This document shows, piece after piece, positions 5,081 through 5,802 of a stretch of 5,802 nucleotides of DNA. The stretch comes from JANXSD01 sp043758125 (lineage in GTDB: Bacteria; Bacteroidota; Bacteroidia; AKYH767-A; OLB10). Position 1 is the stretch's first letter; each line of letters starts with the position of its first letter. The position numbers were made by a program, and so were the translations under genes. Where the stretch lies: NCBI GenBank assembly GCA_043758125.1, contig JAYVOC010000084.1, positions 1 through 5,802 on the forward strand, given 5' to 3'. The notes beneath the pieces were generated by a model. It was given only the letters and a program-made list of their open reading frames with translations, searched no databases and was not told the origin of the DNA.

Positions 5081-5802
5081 TTATAGATAAAGTCCCCCGT
5101 TCAATGCAATAACTTGACCTGTCATATATGCCGAAAATTCACTACACAAATATACGATGCATTCAACTAGTTCCTCTGGATTTCCAAATCTTCCTGAAGG
5201 AATTTCGCGAATTAAATTTTCTTGTGTTTGTGAATCTAATCCGTTTATCATTCCTGTATTGAAATATCCAGGAGCTATACAATTAGCGGTTATTCCAAAT
5301 TTTGACAATTCAATAGCTTGCGCCCTAGTGAATCCCTCTAACGCAGCCTTCGATGCCGCATAAGCACTAGTTCCAACTAAAGGCCTATTAGCAACAATTG
5401 AAGATACATTTATAATTCTTCCATTGTTTTGTTCTCGCAAATAAGGAATTACGTACTTATTGACCAAAAATACTGCTGTAACATTCACATTCATTATCGT
5501 ATTCCAATCATCCGCGCTTTGCTTCCAACTCATTCCACTAAATGATTTCCCTGCATTATTTATAACTATATCAATTCTTCCAAATTGTGTGACTACTGCA
5601 GCAATCATTTTTTTAATCTGTGACTCTTCAGATAAATCAGCAGCAAAAATTTTATGTTTTTGCGAATTTTCTAGACTTTCTTTCAATGTGATCGCCTGAC
5701 TTTCATCTGTATGATAATGCAACGCTAAGTGATAACCTTTTAGCGCCAATCCTTTTGCTATCCATATCCCAAGTCCGCCTGTTGATCCAGTAAGTAATAC
5801 AA
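5081..5802 (-). CDS. Short-chain dehydrogenase/reductase, FabG-like (5' end beyond window)
   Basis: This is an NAD(P)H-dependent Rossmann-fold reductase of the classical SDR group. The reading frame stays open to the window edge; 239 residues are visible and only a few are missing, giving about 245 in full. Numbering from the first whole codon (5800): the cofactor motif TGSTGGLG (TGxxxGxG) is at 4-11, NNAG at 81-84, the structural Asn (MNVNV) at 105, and the catalytic Ser134-Tyr147-Lys151 in NVSS and YAASK. PGYFNTGM follows at 177-184. The end, PSGRFGNPEEL and MTGQVIALNGGLYL, closely resembles FabG (3-oxoacyl-ACP reductase), but many SDRs share it, so the substrate is open. The most upstream in-window start-like codon (TTG at 5749) falls after the glycine motif and cannot be the true start. 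It lies 12 bases before upp. Confidence 0.9.
   Translation of the reverse strand, partial: VLLTGSTGGLGIWIAKGLALKGYHLALHYHTDESQAITLKESLENSQKHKIFAADLSEESQIKKMIAAVVTQFGRIDIVINNAGKSFSGMSWKQSADDWNTIMNVNVTAVFLVNKYVIPYLREQNNGRIINVSSIVANRPLVGTSAYAASKAALEGFTRAQAIELSKFGITANCIAPGYFNTGMINGLDSQTQENLIREIPSGRFGNPEELVECIVYLCSEFSAYMTGQVIALNGGLYL

Noticed and set aside
5157..5699. Two plus-strand open frames (5157-5363 and 5460-5699) opposite the reductase
   Set aside because: Both are antisense to a conserved SDR and translate to composition-biased sequence that mirrors the SDR codons.

Overview
This AT-rich window reads as a piece of chromosome from a member of the Bacteroidota. Three things point that way. 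None of the seven genes whose start codon and upstream leader lie in the window with confidence has a Shine-Dalgarno sequence; their leaders are A/T-rich. A textbook Bacteroidota sigma-A promoter (TTG, 21 bp, TAnnTTTG) sits in front of rpsF. The proteins themselves are of Bacteroidota type, including the EF-P amino terminus. I cannot fix the order or genus from the sequence alone.

Layout, left to right. Positions 1-106 (minus) hold the amino-terminal 35 residues of translation elongation factor P, cut by the window edge. A minus-strand intrinsic terminator (124-159) separates it from the ribosomal operon rpsF-rpsR-rplI (1289 down to 181, minus; proteins bS6, bS18, bL9), which has its own promoter at 1339-1370. 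Next, 1408-2640 (minus) is a lone MacB/FtsX-type ABC transporter permease whose start is probably a GTG at 2640 rather than the more upstream TTG. Divergent from it, 2778-3029 (plus) encodes a small exported Lys/Cys-rich protein with two CC-x-KG motifs. A strong bidirectional terminator (3043-3075) closes that gene and the convergent gene cluster to its right.

The right half (5802 down to 3091, all minus) looks like one transcription unit: a FabG-like short-chain reductase (5' end outside the window), upp (uracil phosphoribosyltransferase), an unrecognised four-helix membrane protein, and a YjjG-type HAD nucleotidase whose start overlaps the stop of the membrane gene (ATGA). Upp makes UMP from uracil and YjjG-type enzymes dephosphorylate pyrimidine nucleotides, so a pyrimidine salvage and clean-up theme is possible; the reductase does not obviously belong to it.

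Overall this is mostly core chromosome. I see no mobile element, CRISPR array, tRNA, rRNA or phage gene, and no convincing new system. The points most worth a second look are the Asn at the modification site of EF-P, the CC-x-KG protein, the unknown membrane protein coupled to the nucleotidase, and the terminator placed directly before efp.
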